A DNA stretch of 64,000 bases from Nilaparvata lugens (GCF_014356525.2 NC_052507.1:44766022-44830021), one strand, 5' to 3'. Counted from the first letter of the stretch, positions 35,115 through 47,199 are shown. Program-made: numbers and translations. Notes: a model not told the origin generated them from the letters alone.

Positions 35115-35476
35115 CGTCTCATTTATTTTGTAAAATACATTTGTTTTGGCATCCATTTTTCAATATATTCAATTCAATTTGCATTGTAGAATTGATTTTA
35201 AAATATGTATTGTTATCATGCCAGTCATTGCGTCGCAGACAGTACTGTGCATTTGTGTTGTAACTGCTTGCAAAGCAGCAGTGCTTATCTGCTTGCTCAA
35301 CAGAAACTCATTGTTCAGCACTGCAGATAAAATTATCGCTTATTCCTACTTTGTATTTGTGATTTCTCTGTACAATCGTTGTTCTATGATTATCATTTCG
35401 TTTTCGTTTGAAATCGTTCATTCTTGTTCTCATAATCTCATTATGATTAATGAAAATAATTAAATATTATCCAATC

Positions 35477-36648
35477 ATGAGTGACAGAAAGTTGAAGCTC
35501 AAATGAGCTAAACTTGAACAATATTTTACACGAATTCAACGTACTTATGATTTGTCTAAAAGGGCGTTGAAAGAAGAAGCAAGTGCTAAGCAGTTTCTAA
35601 TTCTTTATAGTTCCACTTTAACAAGTATTAATCAATATGAGGCCACTGAGTTGAAAATACAGGAACTTGAAATGGAACTTGCATTTCTACCTAAATTTAG
35701 TAATTCACATATCGAAATGTATGAATATATTGAGACTGTTGCTAGGGAATTGAATAAAAGTAGTGAAGTCATACCTGAATCTAACCCTATTCAACCTGCA
35801 ATGACTGATGATTCTTCAAATCTTTTACCGAAAATCTAAATTCCTGTGTTTGACGGAGATCAGTCAAAATTGTCTGTATTTTATGAAATGTTCAAATGCA
35901 TGATCCATGATAACAAATCGATTTCAGATCAACACGAGGTGCAACATCTTGTAAATAAGCTGAAAGGAGAAGCTGCTTATGTTGCTCGTCATTTGCCCCC
36001 CCCCCCATTGCTAATAATTATGAAGTTATTTGGCAATCATTGGTTAAGTGGTTTAATGATTCTCGCTCTCAGACTAATGCTTATTTGAAACAAATTTTCG
36101 AATTCAATAGTCTAAGATCTGAGTCTCGTACTGGTTTAGTTTCAATATTGGATCAATTCTGTAGTTCTATTACATCCTTGAAACGCTTACGTGGTGAATA
36201 TGTATCTGATGCTATATTCCTGTTTCAAGCTTTGAAAATATTGGGCCCTGTTTATCGGAAAGCATTTGAAGCTTCAGTACACGCCAAGGATGATCCTACA
36301 TTATGCTGATTTGGTGTCGTTTATAGAAAAACAAATTAAATCGTTGCCTTATGAAGAATCTTCTAAGGCATGTAAGCCACCAGTGAAACAAATCGCAAAA
36401 TCTAAAGTTCTAGTCGTTCAATCGAATTCGCAAGAGACCAAGGCACCTACAAAGTTGTTGGAGTGTCTGAAATGCTCATTGACAAATCACAAATTAATTG
36501 ATTGTCGCCAGTCTCTTCAGTTATCGCCTTGGGATTGCTTCCGTTTTGTGAAGGAGAAGGATTGTTGCTTAAAATGTTTTTCGCCAGCTCACCATAGTAA
36601 AGCTTGTACGGGTGCTAATTGCAATCGATGTCATCAAAAACATAATTA
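35477..36648 (+). pseudogene. gag: gag of BEL/Pao A (broken)
   Basis: Starts at ATG 35477 (MSDRKLKLK) with a stop at codon 10, then a helical region, a stop at 35837, and a DUF1759-type gag core (IPVFDGDQSKLSVFYEMF, then DNKSISDQHEVQHLVNKLKG). The frame changes at a run of eleven C (35996-36006) and again near 36300. The C-terminal part has two CX2CX4HX4C zinc knuckles (CLKCSLTNHKLIDC and CLKCFSPAHHSKAC) and a third Cys pair. It forms the particle shell and binds RNA in active relatives. Here at least four breaks. Confidence 0.85.
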
Positions 36649-36649
36649 A

Positions 36650-37237
36650 GTTTCACATTTTGGATCTGTTCCAAATTCGTCACCAAATTCGGAGGCGAAA
36701 AATGTAGAAAATAATACTATCAACTGTTGTTCAATAGACTCGAATTCATCTGCCGCGCAAGTTGAAGTCCCTGATAATAAAGGTAGATTGCACAAAATTA
36801 GAATCTTGGTGTATTCAGCGAGTCAGAGTCATTTCATCACTCGTAAACTTTGTCGAAAATTAGAATTGTCTATCTCCCCTTCCCATTTAGTTGTGAATGG
36901 TTTCGGCGGAAATTCGCAATCAGTTGCTGGGCGCACATTTGTCACGCTTCAATCCAGATTCGATTCTAATGCAAAGTTTTCTATTGAACCACTAGTCGTC
37001 GAAAAAATTATGGAACATTTTCCAACTAGTAAAATCAATAATTCCAAATTATCAAAATTGATTGGTCTTCAACTCGCTGATGAGAATTATCATATCCCCA
37101 GCGAAATTGATGCTATTGTAGGAGCTGAATTAGTACCCTCTATTTTTCAAAGTGGTCGAGTGGAAGTTGAATCAAATTTTTTGACGGCTTTAGAAAGCGT
37201 TTTTAGTTATATTTTAATGGGTAGAGCTCCTATTTAA
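36650..37237 (+). pseudogene. Aspartic protease domain of BEL/Pao A
   Basis: The open part (36788-37237) reads KIRILVYSASQSHFITRKLC and later IDAIVGAELVPSIF, the retropepsin-like domain found before pol in BEL/Pao (DUF1758 type). The usual D-S/T-G/A catalytic triplet is Y-S-A here, so the catalytic aspartate has been replaced by tyrosine. The domain would not cleave. It follows gag after a stop and short spacer. Confidence 0.75.
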
Positions 37238-40200
37238 TCTCAATCGTCAGCCAAACATTCAACATGTCTGATGACTTGTCTCACCTCACCGTTGGATAGT
37301 TTAGTTCGAAAATTTTGGAAGTTGAAAACATTCTGGATTTAGGAAAACAACTCACGGCGGATGAATTGGAATGTGAGAATAACTTTACTTCGACCGTTCG
37401 GTGACAAGACTCAGGGAGATTTGTTGTTTCGCTATCGTTCTCTAAATCTCCTGATTGTCTCGGTGATTCATATGCTATGTCAGAACGCCGGCTCATCAGT
37501 TTGGATAAATGACTCATGCAGGATCCAAACATGAGTTTAGCCTATCATCATGTTATCTTGGACTATCTTGAACAAGGTCACATGGGATTGGTCGAATTCA
37601 GAATGATAAGAGTGATTATTTTACACCTCATCACGCTGTAATCAAAACTCAGAGTCAGTCGACGCCTTTGCGTATCGTTTTTGATGCAGGCGCAAAAACT
37701 ACTACTGGTGTGTCATTGAATGACATACTACATGTCGGACCCAAGTTGCAAACTGATATTTTCGTTTTATTAGTTAATTTTCGGTTGTTTTCCATCGCCA
37801 TTACTGCTGATATAAAGCAGATGTACAGACATATTCTTGTCGATGAATCATGTCGAAAATTTCAGCATTTGTTATGGAGATTTTTGTCTAATGATCCCAT
37901 ACAAATTTTTGAGTTGAAAACTGTCGTCTTCGGTTTGAGTGAGTCACCGTTTCTAGCTCTCAGAACTGTTCATCAACTAATTCAAGAGGAGGGAGAAAGT
38001 TTCCCTGATGCTAAAGCTCATCTTCCTGGGGAAATGTTTATGGACGATTTTGTGACAAGCACGTCTTCTTTAAGTGAAGCAAATCGACTTTGTAGTCAAG
38101 CCAAAGAATTGTTCAAGAGAGGGGAGTTTGAACTTACGAAATGGAGCTCCAACTCACATGAATTAATGATGAATTTCTCTGAAAATGAAAAATCGGCTGT
38201 TTCCAAAGATTTCGAGTTGGGAAATCTGTTAGCTGTCCTTGGTCTGAAATGGCAACCTGGTAGTGATTCATTCTGTTTTTCTGTGAATCCTAAGCAGTCT
38301 ACTCCTACTAAACGTCACATTTTATCGGTTGTAGCACGTATATTCGATCCTTTGGGACTTTTGTCACCCCTCACCTTGTTTCTTAAATGTTCAATTAAAC
38401 ACCTATGGACTGCGGGTGTTGGCTGGGACGAAGCAGTGCCCCCTCTATAGCAGTGGGAGACATGTCAGAAGGAGTTCCCTTTATTGTCTAATCTTTTCAT
38501 TCCACATCATTTAGGAGTGTTGAGTGACTCGAAAATTACTCTAATTGGGTTTTGCGATGCTTCGGCGTCGGGTTATGGTGGAGTAATCTCAAATTGGCAT
38601 GCACCCTCCTACAATAATTTTATTGTGTGGGAAATCGAAAGTTGCACCTTCCAAGACGCTGTCTATTCCGAGACTTGAGTTGTGTGCTGCGTTACTGTTA
38701 GCCGAACTGCTTAAGATTGTTGTCTCTGTTATTAGTCATCGTTGCCACGTGACACACATTGTTGCTTCATCCGACTCGACTGTCACGTTACATTGGATCA
38801 GAGCATGTCATTCAAAATGGCAAACATTCGTCGCTAATAGAGTCTCGAAAATTCAGGATTGTCCCGTCGATTATTGGTTACATGTTCCTGGTGACAAAAA
38901 CCCGGCTGATTGTCTGTCAAGGGGTTTAACACCCTCTGACATGGTCAATCATAGATTATGGTGGACTGGGCCCACTTGGTTAGCGTTGGAAGAGAATGAT
39001 TGGCCTGTTAAAGTCGAACTCAAGGCGTCAGAGTGTCTACCCGAGGCCAAGTCCAATACTGTTGTCACAGTAATTCAATCCGAAATCAATCCATCTGTGA
39101 ACGTGATTCATCAACTGATTGGACGGTGTTCCAACTATCATCGATTGTTGTGGATTATGATTTCAATATTGAAAATGGTTCGAATACTACCGATAATCAG
39201 AGAACTAGATTTCAATGTAGCTGAAACATAATGTAGAGTTGTCCAAAAAAATTCAATTTGCAAAGGAGTTGCCGGATTTAAAAGTGGGAAACGATTGTTC
39301 TTCACGTTTACAACAATTGTCACCCTTTTTGGATGGTGAATTGATTCGTGTGGGCGGTCATATCCAAAACGCTAGAATCAATTTTGACAGCTGTCATCCT
39401 ACAGTGCTACCAAAGAAGGATCCATTGGTTATTCTTCTCATAGACTATTATCATGTGAAACATTCAAATGTGGGACCACATTTATTGGCGTCTTTATTGA
39501 GACAAAAATTTTGGATCTTATCAGCTCGGGTGGTGATAAGAAATCGCATTCGCCAATGTAACAAGTGTTTCTGCAGTCGCCCTACCACAATACCACCAAA
39601 AATGGGAAATTTACCGTCATGTAGAGTGCTATCATCTAAACCGTTTGCTACATGTGGAGTTGATTATTGTGGACCCATTCGGATCACTATGGCCATGTAC
39701 TCTGACTGTGGCACAAATTTTGTCGGTGCCTATGAACAGTTACAAAAATTATCGCAGTTATTGAATTCGACTGAATTTCAAAACTCTCTCATGAACGAAT
39801 TGGCGGAATATCGTATAGATTGGAAGTTTATCCCTCCAGGCTCTCGCCATTTCTGTGGAGTTTGGGAAGCCAATGTCAAATCCGTCAAATCGCATTTGTT
39901 CCGAGTGATTGGTACTCAACCACTCACTTATGAAGAGTTGAATACAGTGTTAGTGCAAGTTGAGGCCATCTTGAATTCCAGGCCGTTGTGTCTATAAAGT
40001 GAAGATCCGTGCAAACCTCTCGTACTGACACCTGCTCATTTTTTGAACTTGACGCCATTGAAAGCATTCCCTATGAGAGATGTAACTGATATTCCAGTAA
40101 ATTGTCTCACACGGCATGAACTAATTGATCAGTCAGTGCATTCATTCTGGAACAGGTGGAGAGTGGAAAATTTACATGAGTTACAAACACGGAAAAAATG

Positions 40201-40441
40201 GACTAAGTCACAGCCCCCTCTCACCATTGGTACCCTAGTAATTGTCGACCAGCCTAACTTACCACTGTTGCAGTGGCCTATTGGTATTGTGGAAGAGGTT
40301 TTCCCTGGACCTGATGGACAAGTGCGAGTTGCACTTGTGCAGTTGAAAAATAGTCGTTTGAAAAGGCAGGTAATAAAATTGTTCCCATTGCCATTTGCCA
40401 ACACAATAACTTTTGTTGTCATGGCTTTGTTGTATAAATAA
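37238..40441 (+). pseudogene. pol: pol (RT, RNase H, integrase) of BEL/Pao A
   Basis: The frame is decayed up to 37668. Then RT is clear: FDAGAKTTTGVSLND, TADIKQMYRHILVD, FGLSESPFLA and the catalytic FMDDF. Stop TAG at 38448. RNase H follows (GFCDASASGYGG, then LELCAALLLAELL, SSDSTVTLHW, NPADCLSRG) with a frameshift near 38630 and another near 39230. Integrase has its zinc finger (HVKHSNVG and CNKCF), D in GVDYCGPI, D in MYSDCGTNFVG and E in FCGVWEANVKS, but the first two D are only about 13 residues apart versus about 65 in the pol at 48757-51834, an in-frame loss of about 52 residues. A TAA stop lies at 39995. The DUF5641-like tail ends at 40441. Confidence 0.92.
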
Positions 40442-40489
40442 TTTTTTTTTTTTTGGTTTTTCGAGTTGGTCTGAAAATTGCTTTTCAGT

Positions 40490-40502
40490 CGGGGGGGGGG
40501 GA
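40490..40502 (+). other. Polypurine tract of BEL/Pao A
   Basis: A run of about 11 G and then ga directly before the 3' LTR, the primer for plus-strand DNA synthesis. Confidence 0.8.
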
Positions 40503-41244
40503 TGTCAAGGCCATTTGAAATTGTATTCATTCACTCATTGACTGCCAGATGGCAGGAGAGGTTCTATAATTTTATAATATCCATTACTCATCAATTTATC
40601 GTTTGAGGCACTGGAAAGTTTGCCAGTCAGTGTGGATTCAGCTTTCGTACAGCTAAGTACTTGCTCTTGAGGCTTTAAGATTCAGGAAATTCGTCCTGAA
40701 TCTGCCTAAATATTCGTGTCATTTAATATCATAGGAAATTCGGCCTATACATTATTTATTTGTGTACATAATTATTGTATTTTCGTTCTACGTGAAAAGT
40801 TATTCACGTTTCATATCAGTGAAAAGTGAATGCCAGAACTCAATTTTAGTTTTGTTTTTATCAATAGTCAAGTCATAGTGTTATATATCCAGACAGTAAA
40901 CTTCATCTTAGAACGGGAAACCAGCAAGGAACCAACTTTAACAATGGCATTCCGGATAAATCGTTTTGCATAAATTCACCCATCTTTTCCTCTCATCTAT
41001 CCTATCCAACTGTTCACCTTTTACCTTAAATATAAGTAGGCAAGCAATTCGAATCGCGACATGTTGGATTTGGGATTTGGTGGGTACCTTTTCTGATTTT
41101 CTATGTGTTCTATGTATGTGGTTTTTTCTCAATGGATATATTGTTCAGCAAAAAGATTTGATTCGTTTTATACAGTCCACTTCAGAGCATTTGAAACTTG
41201 TAGTTTGAAATATTTAAATTTAAAGAACCAGTATATACGTAACA
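40503..41244 (+). repeat. 3' LTR of BEL/Pao A
   Basis: See the 5' LTR. It contains a short insertion (cataGTGTTatatcc region near 40880) absent from the other LTR. Confidence 0.92.
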
Positions 41245-41418
41245 CAAACAAAGGGAAATGTACTCTGAAAACAATAACAATATAGTATAATCGTAGTTTT
41301 AATTATTTAGCCGCCAATCGGCTCAATGTTATTCCCCTAAATTATCCTCGTTTAAGAATGAGGCTTATAGATTAATGAGCAAGGAAATTTGTGTGAGTGT
41401 ACCACACCAGATTTTTTT
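41245..41418 (-). repeat. Interspersed repeat R1, copy 3, second part
   Basis: Begins with the duplicated caaac, then tactctgaaaacaat and gagcaaggaaatttgtgtga, ending ccacaccagattttttt. These are the complement of the left end of R1 copy 1 in the right order, so the BEL element split one R1 copy. Confidence 0.8.
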
Positions 41419-42340
41419 GAATAAATTAATATTCGTTTCCGATTTAATACTCGTTTTCCATTTAATATGATGCAGATATTTCTCTCTTCCACTTTACAAA
41501 CAGTATACATTTTTCCAAGAATATATACTGATGAAAACGAACTTCTATGCAGTATTATTTTTCACAAGAATTTTCCTCCATTTCAATATATAGAAAAGAA
41601 AACAACAGGCTGCAAAGACAGTTTTCCGCGATCATTATTATTTTTCGCAACGAATAATTTGCACACCTTAATGTATCGACTGCTAGTGGTGCAGACGAAA
41701 ACAACAGACCACACAGCGACTGTCTCCAACTGGGAATAATAATTTCTCTTGTTTTTCATGACCTAGAACCTAGAAGTCTAGCAATGTCGTCGTTGGTTCT
41801 TTTGCAGCAGCGCACCGATTTTCAATTTGTTCACGTCGTTATCTCTTCTCGTAGTGGAAAAGCCAGAGTAAACGCTCCGCCCAGGGCTCCGTCGCCCCAG
41901 CACTCCACAAGATAAACCGCTCCGTCGTAATAAAAGTGTCTACATCACAACATTTCGGCAAGCAGGAAATTTCGTTTTGTGCACGACTATACACGCTCAA
42001 CATCTGATGTCTCTTTTGCTTTTTGGCGATAAGCGGCTGCCGAAATGCACCATCCAGATGCTTCCTGCTGTACAATCCTCTCCGCACCACCCCCTCCCTC
42101 CCACCGACAAATGATAAGAAAACACTTGTGAATCCCCCCCCAAGCCCTCTTTCAAAAGGGGCTCACGCAATCGGGACGCTCGTCGTCAGCTTGAATCTTA
42201 TCGTGCATTCGTTCAGGTCTGATAGAGAAACGCCTTACCCACATTGTTGGGCAGGGTGTTTCTTTCTCAATGAGCCCAATACTGTTGATAGAACAGTAAT
42301 TCTTTCATTTATCAGGTGTTGAGCGTCAGCTTGAGAGTCA
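41419..42340. other. Non-coding stretch, GC-richer towards its end
   Basis: No gene supported. 41839-42322 is open on both strands for 80-100 codons, but the translations are proline/serine-rich and lack motifs. Confidence 0.4.
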
Positions 42341-43002
42341 TCTATATATATAAAAGCGAAATGGCACTCACTCACTCACTCACTCACTCGCATAACTAAA
42401 AATCTACCGGACCAAAAACGTTCAAATTTGGTAGGTATGTTCAGTTGGCCCTTTAGAGGCGCACTAAGAAATCTTTTGGCAATATTTCAACTCTAAGGGT
42501 TGTTTTTAAGGGTTTAAAGTTCGTCTTTTAGCATGTATATTCTTCTTCTCCCAATCTCTTAATTAGAATTGAAATTTCCATATCATATGTTACTATAGAA
42601 CTATAATCTAGATAGAGTACCTCTTCGAAACAGTTGTTAACTGGCAACTAAATCAATAATTTTGTCAGGTTCGCATTAAGTTGAGTTGATTTTGTTAGGT
42701 TGGCACCTAGTTGAAGATTCAAATGAATTGATCGCGGAAAAATTGATTGGGCACTGCTACTTCAATCCTGGGAATATTATATTACTAGCCGTCAGGCACG
42801 CTTCGCTCGCCATATCTGTTTAGCCAGACGTTTAGTCTGGACCCCCGACTGGATTGTCCTATTATAATATGATAAAAATGAAAAAATTCAGGCGAGCGAA
42901 GCCAGCCTGCTGATCTCATTCTTGGACGATCCAGTCGGGGGTCCAGGGGGCGGAGCCCCCTGGCTAGACGGATATGGCGAGCGAAGCGAGCCTGACGGCT
43001 AG
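42341..43002 (+). mobile_element. Non-autonomous Helitron with canonical ends
   Basis: Starts TC (tctatatatataaaagcgaa) after an A and ends CTAG at 42999-43002 before a T, the A/T insertion pattern of Helitrons. A strong hairpin (ccagggggc gga gccccctgg, 42943-42963) lies near the 3' end. The last 220 bp form a fold-back: actagccgtcaggc at 42785 is the complement of gcctgacggctagt at the end, with gcttcgctcgccatatc also mirrored. No coding sequence. An inverted relative of the left half is at about 61275-61625. Confidence 0.8.
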
Positions 43003-44105
43003 TATAACATAATTTACAAGTTATAGTATAGTTTACAATTCTTCCCCATTTAGTCCCTTGATTCTGTGATAAATATTGTGAATCAAGTTGGAAAACACAT
43101 CATGCAGTTCGGAATGTTCAAAAGTAGAAAGTGGCTTCGCAGGAAATAACTGGCTCCCAGAAATTATCATAATACTATTCTGAAGAAGGACATTACTTAC
43201 TTAAAATAATCATAATGATACTTGATTAGATAATACTTACTAATAATACTTATAATAATATACAATACATTTACTTATTATTTTACTTATTCACTTATTA
43301 CATTCTTCCACATTTGTTCGGAAAAGAAAATGTTTGATTTGAAATTGCGTTTTGCAAAAAAATGAACGCAGATTAAGGAAAACTACAGTATTACATATGA
43401 AAATTCAATAGTAGAATTCAAAATTAAATGTAAAAACAGTATTCAAATAATCTCCATCACGGAAGTTTGGTGAAATCTTTTCCCTCTGCAGTATATTTTA
43501 ATATGAGTGAGTTCTTATTTGATCTAGTTAATAGCCATGAACTATATTCTACTCATATATATTTGTATTATGAAGAGATTAATACATTAGCACTCAAACT
43601 TCATTGGAAGAGTAAATCTAGTCTTAAATCACAGGAACATGTATTTTCTCATCCTGTCAAATAAAAAAAATGGATAAAAGTGAAAAAGAAAGTGAAGGAA
43701 ATATAAATAAATGAAGGAAAGTGAATAAAAATTAAGGAAATTCTATCATTATTCTTATACTATTACATGTGATTATATGTTTAAATTTTGTAAATTATAT
43801 AGTTTCTAATACGTGTAATCATATTTTTGTAATTTTTGAAATATATCTATTATCAGCAGGGCACCCGTGCTTCGCTACGGGAATTAAAAGATAAGATTAT
43901 TTTTGTGAAACATTTATAATCTAAATTCTACGAAAATTGTTATAATCGTTTTTTTGATTAGGCCACAACTTGGCATGAAAATTATTGAGTCAAATAATTT
44001 GAAAAATCAATTGATGTGTTGGAACTGCTCTGTAGAATAGTAGTCCAATTGCAGAGAATTTTGTAGAATATTGGGCGGGGCTTAAGAGTCGACCTCGACT
44101 CTATT
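43003..44105. other. AT-rich non-coding stretch
   Basis: No gene supported. ccgtgcttcgctacgggaat near 43865 looks like the end of a further Helitron-like or other old repeat. Confidence 0.4.
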
Positions 44106-44192
44106 CATTGGCAATTAATATTTCCCATTGGCAATTAATATTCCCATTGGCATTTAATATTAATTATAACTGTCAATTAATTTGACAGTTAT
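44106..44192. repeat. Short tandem repeat followed by a palindrome
   Basis: About three units of cattggcaattaatatttcc, then taactgtcaattaatttgacagtta (44167-44191), which is nearly self-complementary. Confidence 0.85.
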
Positions 44193-44534
44193 CAAATTAG
44201 CATTGATCATGTTATTTTTGCTTTGCTTGATGCAATTGAATATTAAATTCCAAATTAAGTTGATTCGGAATTCTATGACTCTGGTATCCATGGATCTCTT
44301 GCTTATTCTGAATTTTTTGGCATAGCATGACGCTCAATTTTCATTTCACTTATTCAAAAGTGTGAAAGCAGCCAATCCACTGATTCTTTCTTCCATGGTA
44401 GTCCATTCATAATAGTTAGTATAACATTTATTGTGGCTGATTCCTCATGTTCTAAACTTTACAATCATAAATATTAGAGTGGGATGAATTTGCATAAATC
44501 TGAATAGAGTTTATTCAATCACTTTGATTATTGA

Positions 44535-45296
44535 CTAGGGGAAGGTGGGGTAAGATGGGGCCATTAAGGATTTTCTTTTTTTCACAACTTTTTCAGAATA
44601 CCTAAAAAATCAAACTCTATACCAAAGTTTACAGTAGATCATTTACTATGATAAAAAAATATCCCCATAAGAATATCTAACCTTTTATAAAGAATAGAGC
44701 AATTTCAAAAAAGTATTACAAAAACCCCATCTTACCCCCGATATGGGGTAAGATGGGGTATCCCGTGGGGTAAGATGGTGCTCTAGTAATAATTTTTCAA
44801 AATATCCATATTGAGAGCTGGAAAGAATCCTTATTATATTAGATAAGTCAATTGAAGGAAATTTGAAAAAAACATCATATATACAAGCTTTTTGGTATCA
44901 AAATCTGTAAGTTATTATAATAAGTGTTGATTTGATATTTTCACAAAGTATTTTATTTACAAAGTTTGCAGATGTGATTAACCTCATCATCGTCATCTTC
45001 TTCACCAGGACATGAACAGTGTGCCCATTTATGGCATTCAATGCAGGCAACCCACCCCTCATCAGATTGGAAATATAAAATATCCACAATAGAGACAGTT
45101 TGCATCTTCTTCTTCATCCTCTGTATTGCTATCTCCATCTTCTTTTTCTTTCTGTTTTATGATCCTGTGCTTTTGATTTCTGTATTCAACGTTTTTGGTC
45201 TTCTTTACATTTTCTTTTGACTTGCTGAATGCTGCTGACCGAGCACAACATTGGGAGCGAGCTGGCTGCGGTGAAGTTTGCAACGAGTCATACAAA
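44535..45296 (-). mobile_element. pogo-like DNA transposon, one end only
   Basis: ggggtaagatggggc-type sequence at 44545-44561 and two nearby copies (44740-44780, one of them inverted) lie downstream of a transposase C-terminus read on the minus strand. Repetition of this word at an element's end suggests terminal or subterminal transposase sites. The other end is missing. At about 45296 the element meets the gag region of BEL/Pao C. Confidence 0.5.
44955..45296 (-). pseudogene. C-terminal PHD-like finger of a pogo/Tigger-type transposase
   Basis: Reads a basic/polar linker (KSKENVKKTKNVEYRNQKH), an acidic stretch (DGDSNTEDEEEDANCLYCG), and after a frameshift SDEGWVACIECHKWAHCSC, then an acidic loop and HICKLCK. 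The Cys4-His-Cys3 spacing is a PHD-type finger. This tail, preceded by an acidic region and beginning CLYC, is common in insect DDE transposases of the pogo type. The DDE domain is absent, having presumably lain beyond 45296 where unrelated gag sequence now stands. Confidence 0.65.
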
Positions 45297-45388
45297 ATTG
45301 TTGTGATTGATTAGACTGAGGGTACTCACAGTACTGCTCACGTTGTGCTCTCGGTGAGGCACTGGGCGCATGGTTGTTGCACGCGTAG

Positions 45389-46812
45389 TTAGTACGATGC
45401 TACAACGTAGTTGGCTGCCTTGACAGCAAAGTTGGACCCATGTAGCATGGCGTGATGAGCCTTGCCGCATGTCTTACAACTACCACGGCAATTGTGCGAT
45501 TTCGACCAGGGGTAAATGCAGTTGAGACAGAGATTCTTCTGTCGTATGACTGATGCGCGTTCTGCAAGCGGATTTTTCGTGAGTGACGAGCAAGTAAATA
45601 AATTATGCGAGGTACCATTACAAAATTGACATACAGTTGGTCTATTAAAAACATTAGGAGCAGTGGGGGCAGCAAAATTAGAGTTACCTACTCTAGGCTG
45701 GACTGATTGCTTACTAGTCGTAGCTTGATTGGAATGAGAAACAATGTTATGTATGTGAGTATATGATTGAGTATTGGAGCTGGTATTATGTACCATAGCT
45801 TAAGTAATTTTATGCTGGGTTTCAAGAAATTCCCACAAACAGTCCATAGAGACTTTTAATTTGGTTGAGGTAAAACGTTCCCAATCTCTGAGTGTTGAGG
45901 TGTCAAAACGTAATACATTCATGTGAATGAAAATGAAGTCTTGTACTGATAAGTCAAGAGTTAAGTTCTCTAACGCAGAAATATTAGTTTTCTGGTTGTC
46001 AATGAATGTGCGCCATGATTGCCCTGAACGACAGTCAAGTTTTGGGGGGTTGAGTATGGCTGAAATATGTGTCTCAGCTATCAAAAGAGAATTGTCGTAT
46101 CACTGAATAAGTAGCTTCCAAGCTCATTTGAAATCCCCTGAGGGTGAATTCGATATGCAAGTCAATGCTTCCCCATGCAATGATTGCCGTAAGTAATAGT
46201 ATTTCAATGTCTCGTCAAGTGAGTGATTGTTAGTAATGAGGCTAGTAAACGTGGATTTGAAATGAATCCAATCATTGAAATTCCCATTGAAATGCGCAAG
46301 TGTAATCTAGCATTAATTGCCTGTTGAGTGGTTGGTGGGCGTGATTGTACCCATACTTGAGTATTCAAGGAATCTTCCTTGTGTAATGATTCATATTCAA
46401 AAATAGCAGCATTGAGTTTCGAATTAATAACTGAAAATTTATTCCTAATAGAATAGCATTGTTCAGCTGAGGGAAATTTACCTTGTTGACTAAGGTTTTT
46501 GAATGCATTAGGAAAATCATCTCTAAGTGATTGAATTTCAGCCTTTTTGTCTAAAGCTGCAAAGTATTGTTGATTGTCAATCCTAGTACAGACACCTTGT
46601 TCAATAATGAATGAAAGTTGCAATTGAATAGCCTCAAGTGCGCTACTATGAGTCATAGAGACTGAGGAGATGGATGGCTGTACAGCATCTGGCTGTGTAG
46701 CATTTGACCTAGTGTTGTCCGATTGTGGCACAAGCACTGGTGCGGGTGGATTAGAAAACCCCCGAAAGTCATCTGGATCTGAGTCCGATGCTGGATGATT
46801 GTGAACTGACAT
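45389..46812 (-). pseudogene. gag: gag of BEL/Pao C (broken)
   Basis: Starts at ATG 46812 with MSVHNHPASDSDPDD and is open for about 200 codons. A frameshift near 46200 and stops near 46100 and 45798 interrupt the rest. The middle has the DUF1759-like gag pattern (LNPPKLDCRSGQSWRTFIDN). The end carries zinc-binding motifs: CQFCNGTSHNLFTC (CX2CX4HX4C), CLNCIYPWSKSHNC and CKTCGKAHHAMLH, the triple array usual before the BEL protease. No protease follows. It is a different lineage from the gag at 52130-52919, which it does not resemble closely. Confidence 0.8.
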
Positions 46813-47199
46813 ATTGATTTCTTACAATAAGCAAATTGGAAAAATGTCGAAAAATTGATAATTATAAAAATACAGTACAATATGTAGACTCTATCCAACC
46901 ATATGGATGAATTAAATTGAAATGTAAAAGCAGCGCAATGTGAATGACCTGCCTAACTAGACAGTGTTGCTACGAGACAAGAAATCTAACCTGACTAATA
47001 ATGATACATCAATGATACTTAAAGATACTTATGCATAATATACATGCATTGACAAAATTATATGTGCTGTATTGATTGCATTGGTGAACGTTCTGTCACA
47101 CGTATTTGATTTGTTGATGCACAATGAACAAAATAATTAACACACACTGGTAATATGATGATTGGGTTTGAAAAACCCAATAAATCCTCGAACCGCAAA

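Larger units (their letters stand above)
34359..41244 (+). mobile_element. BEL/Pao LTR retrotransposon A, both LTRs, 5-bp duplication
   Basis: Two LTRs of about 735 and 742 bp, starting tgtcgaggccattt / tgtcaaggccattt and ending in aaca, enclose 5.4 kb with gag, protease, reverse transcriptase, RNase H and integrase in that order. The 5-bp duplication caaac and the interrupted R1 repeat show a clean insertion. The LTRs differ by scattered changes. Coding is broken by several stops and frameshifts and by an in-frame loss within integrase, so the copy is inactive. Confidence 0.95.

Noticed and set aside
34812..35463. Several 70-105 codon plus-strand frames in the BEL/Pao A 5' LTR and leader
   Set aside because: They lie in the LTR and the untranslated leader and do not match known BEL proteins.
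41839..42322. Open frames of 80-100 codons on both strands
   Set aside because: Overlap on opposite strands with compositionally biased translations; likely chance in GC-richer DNA.
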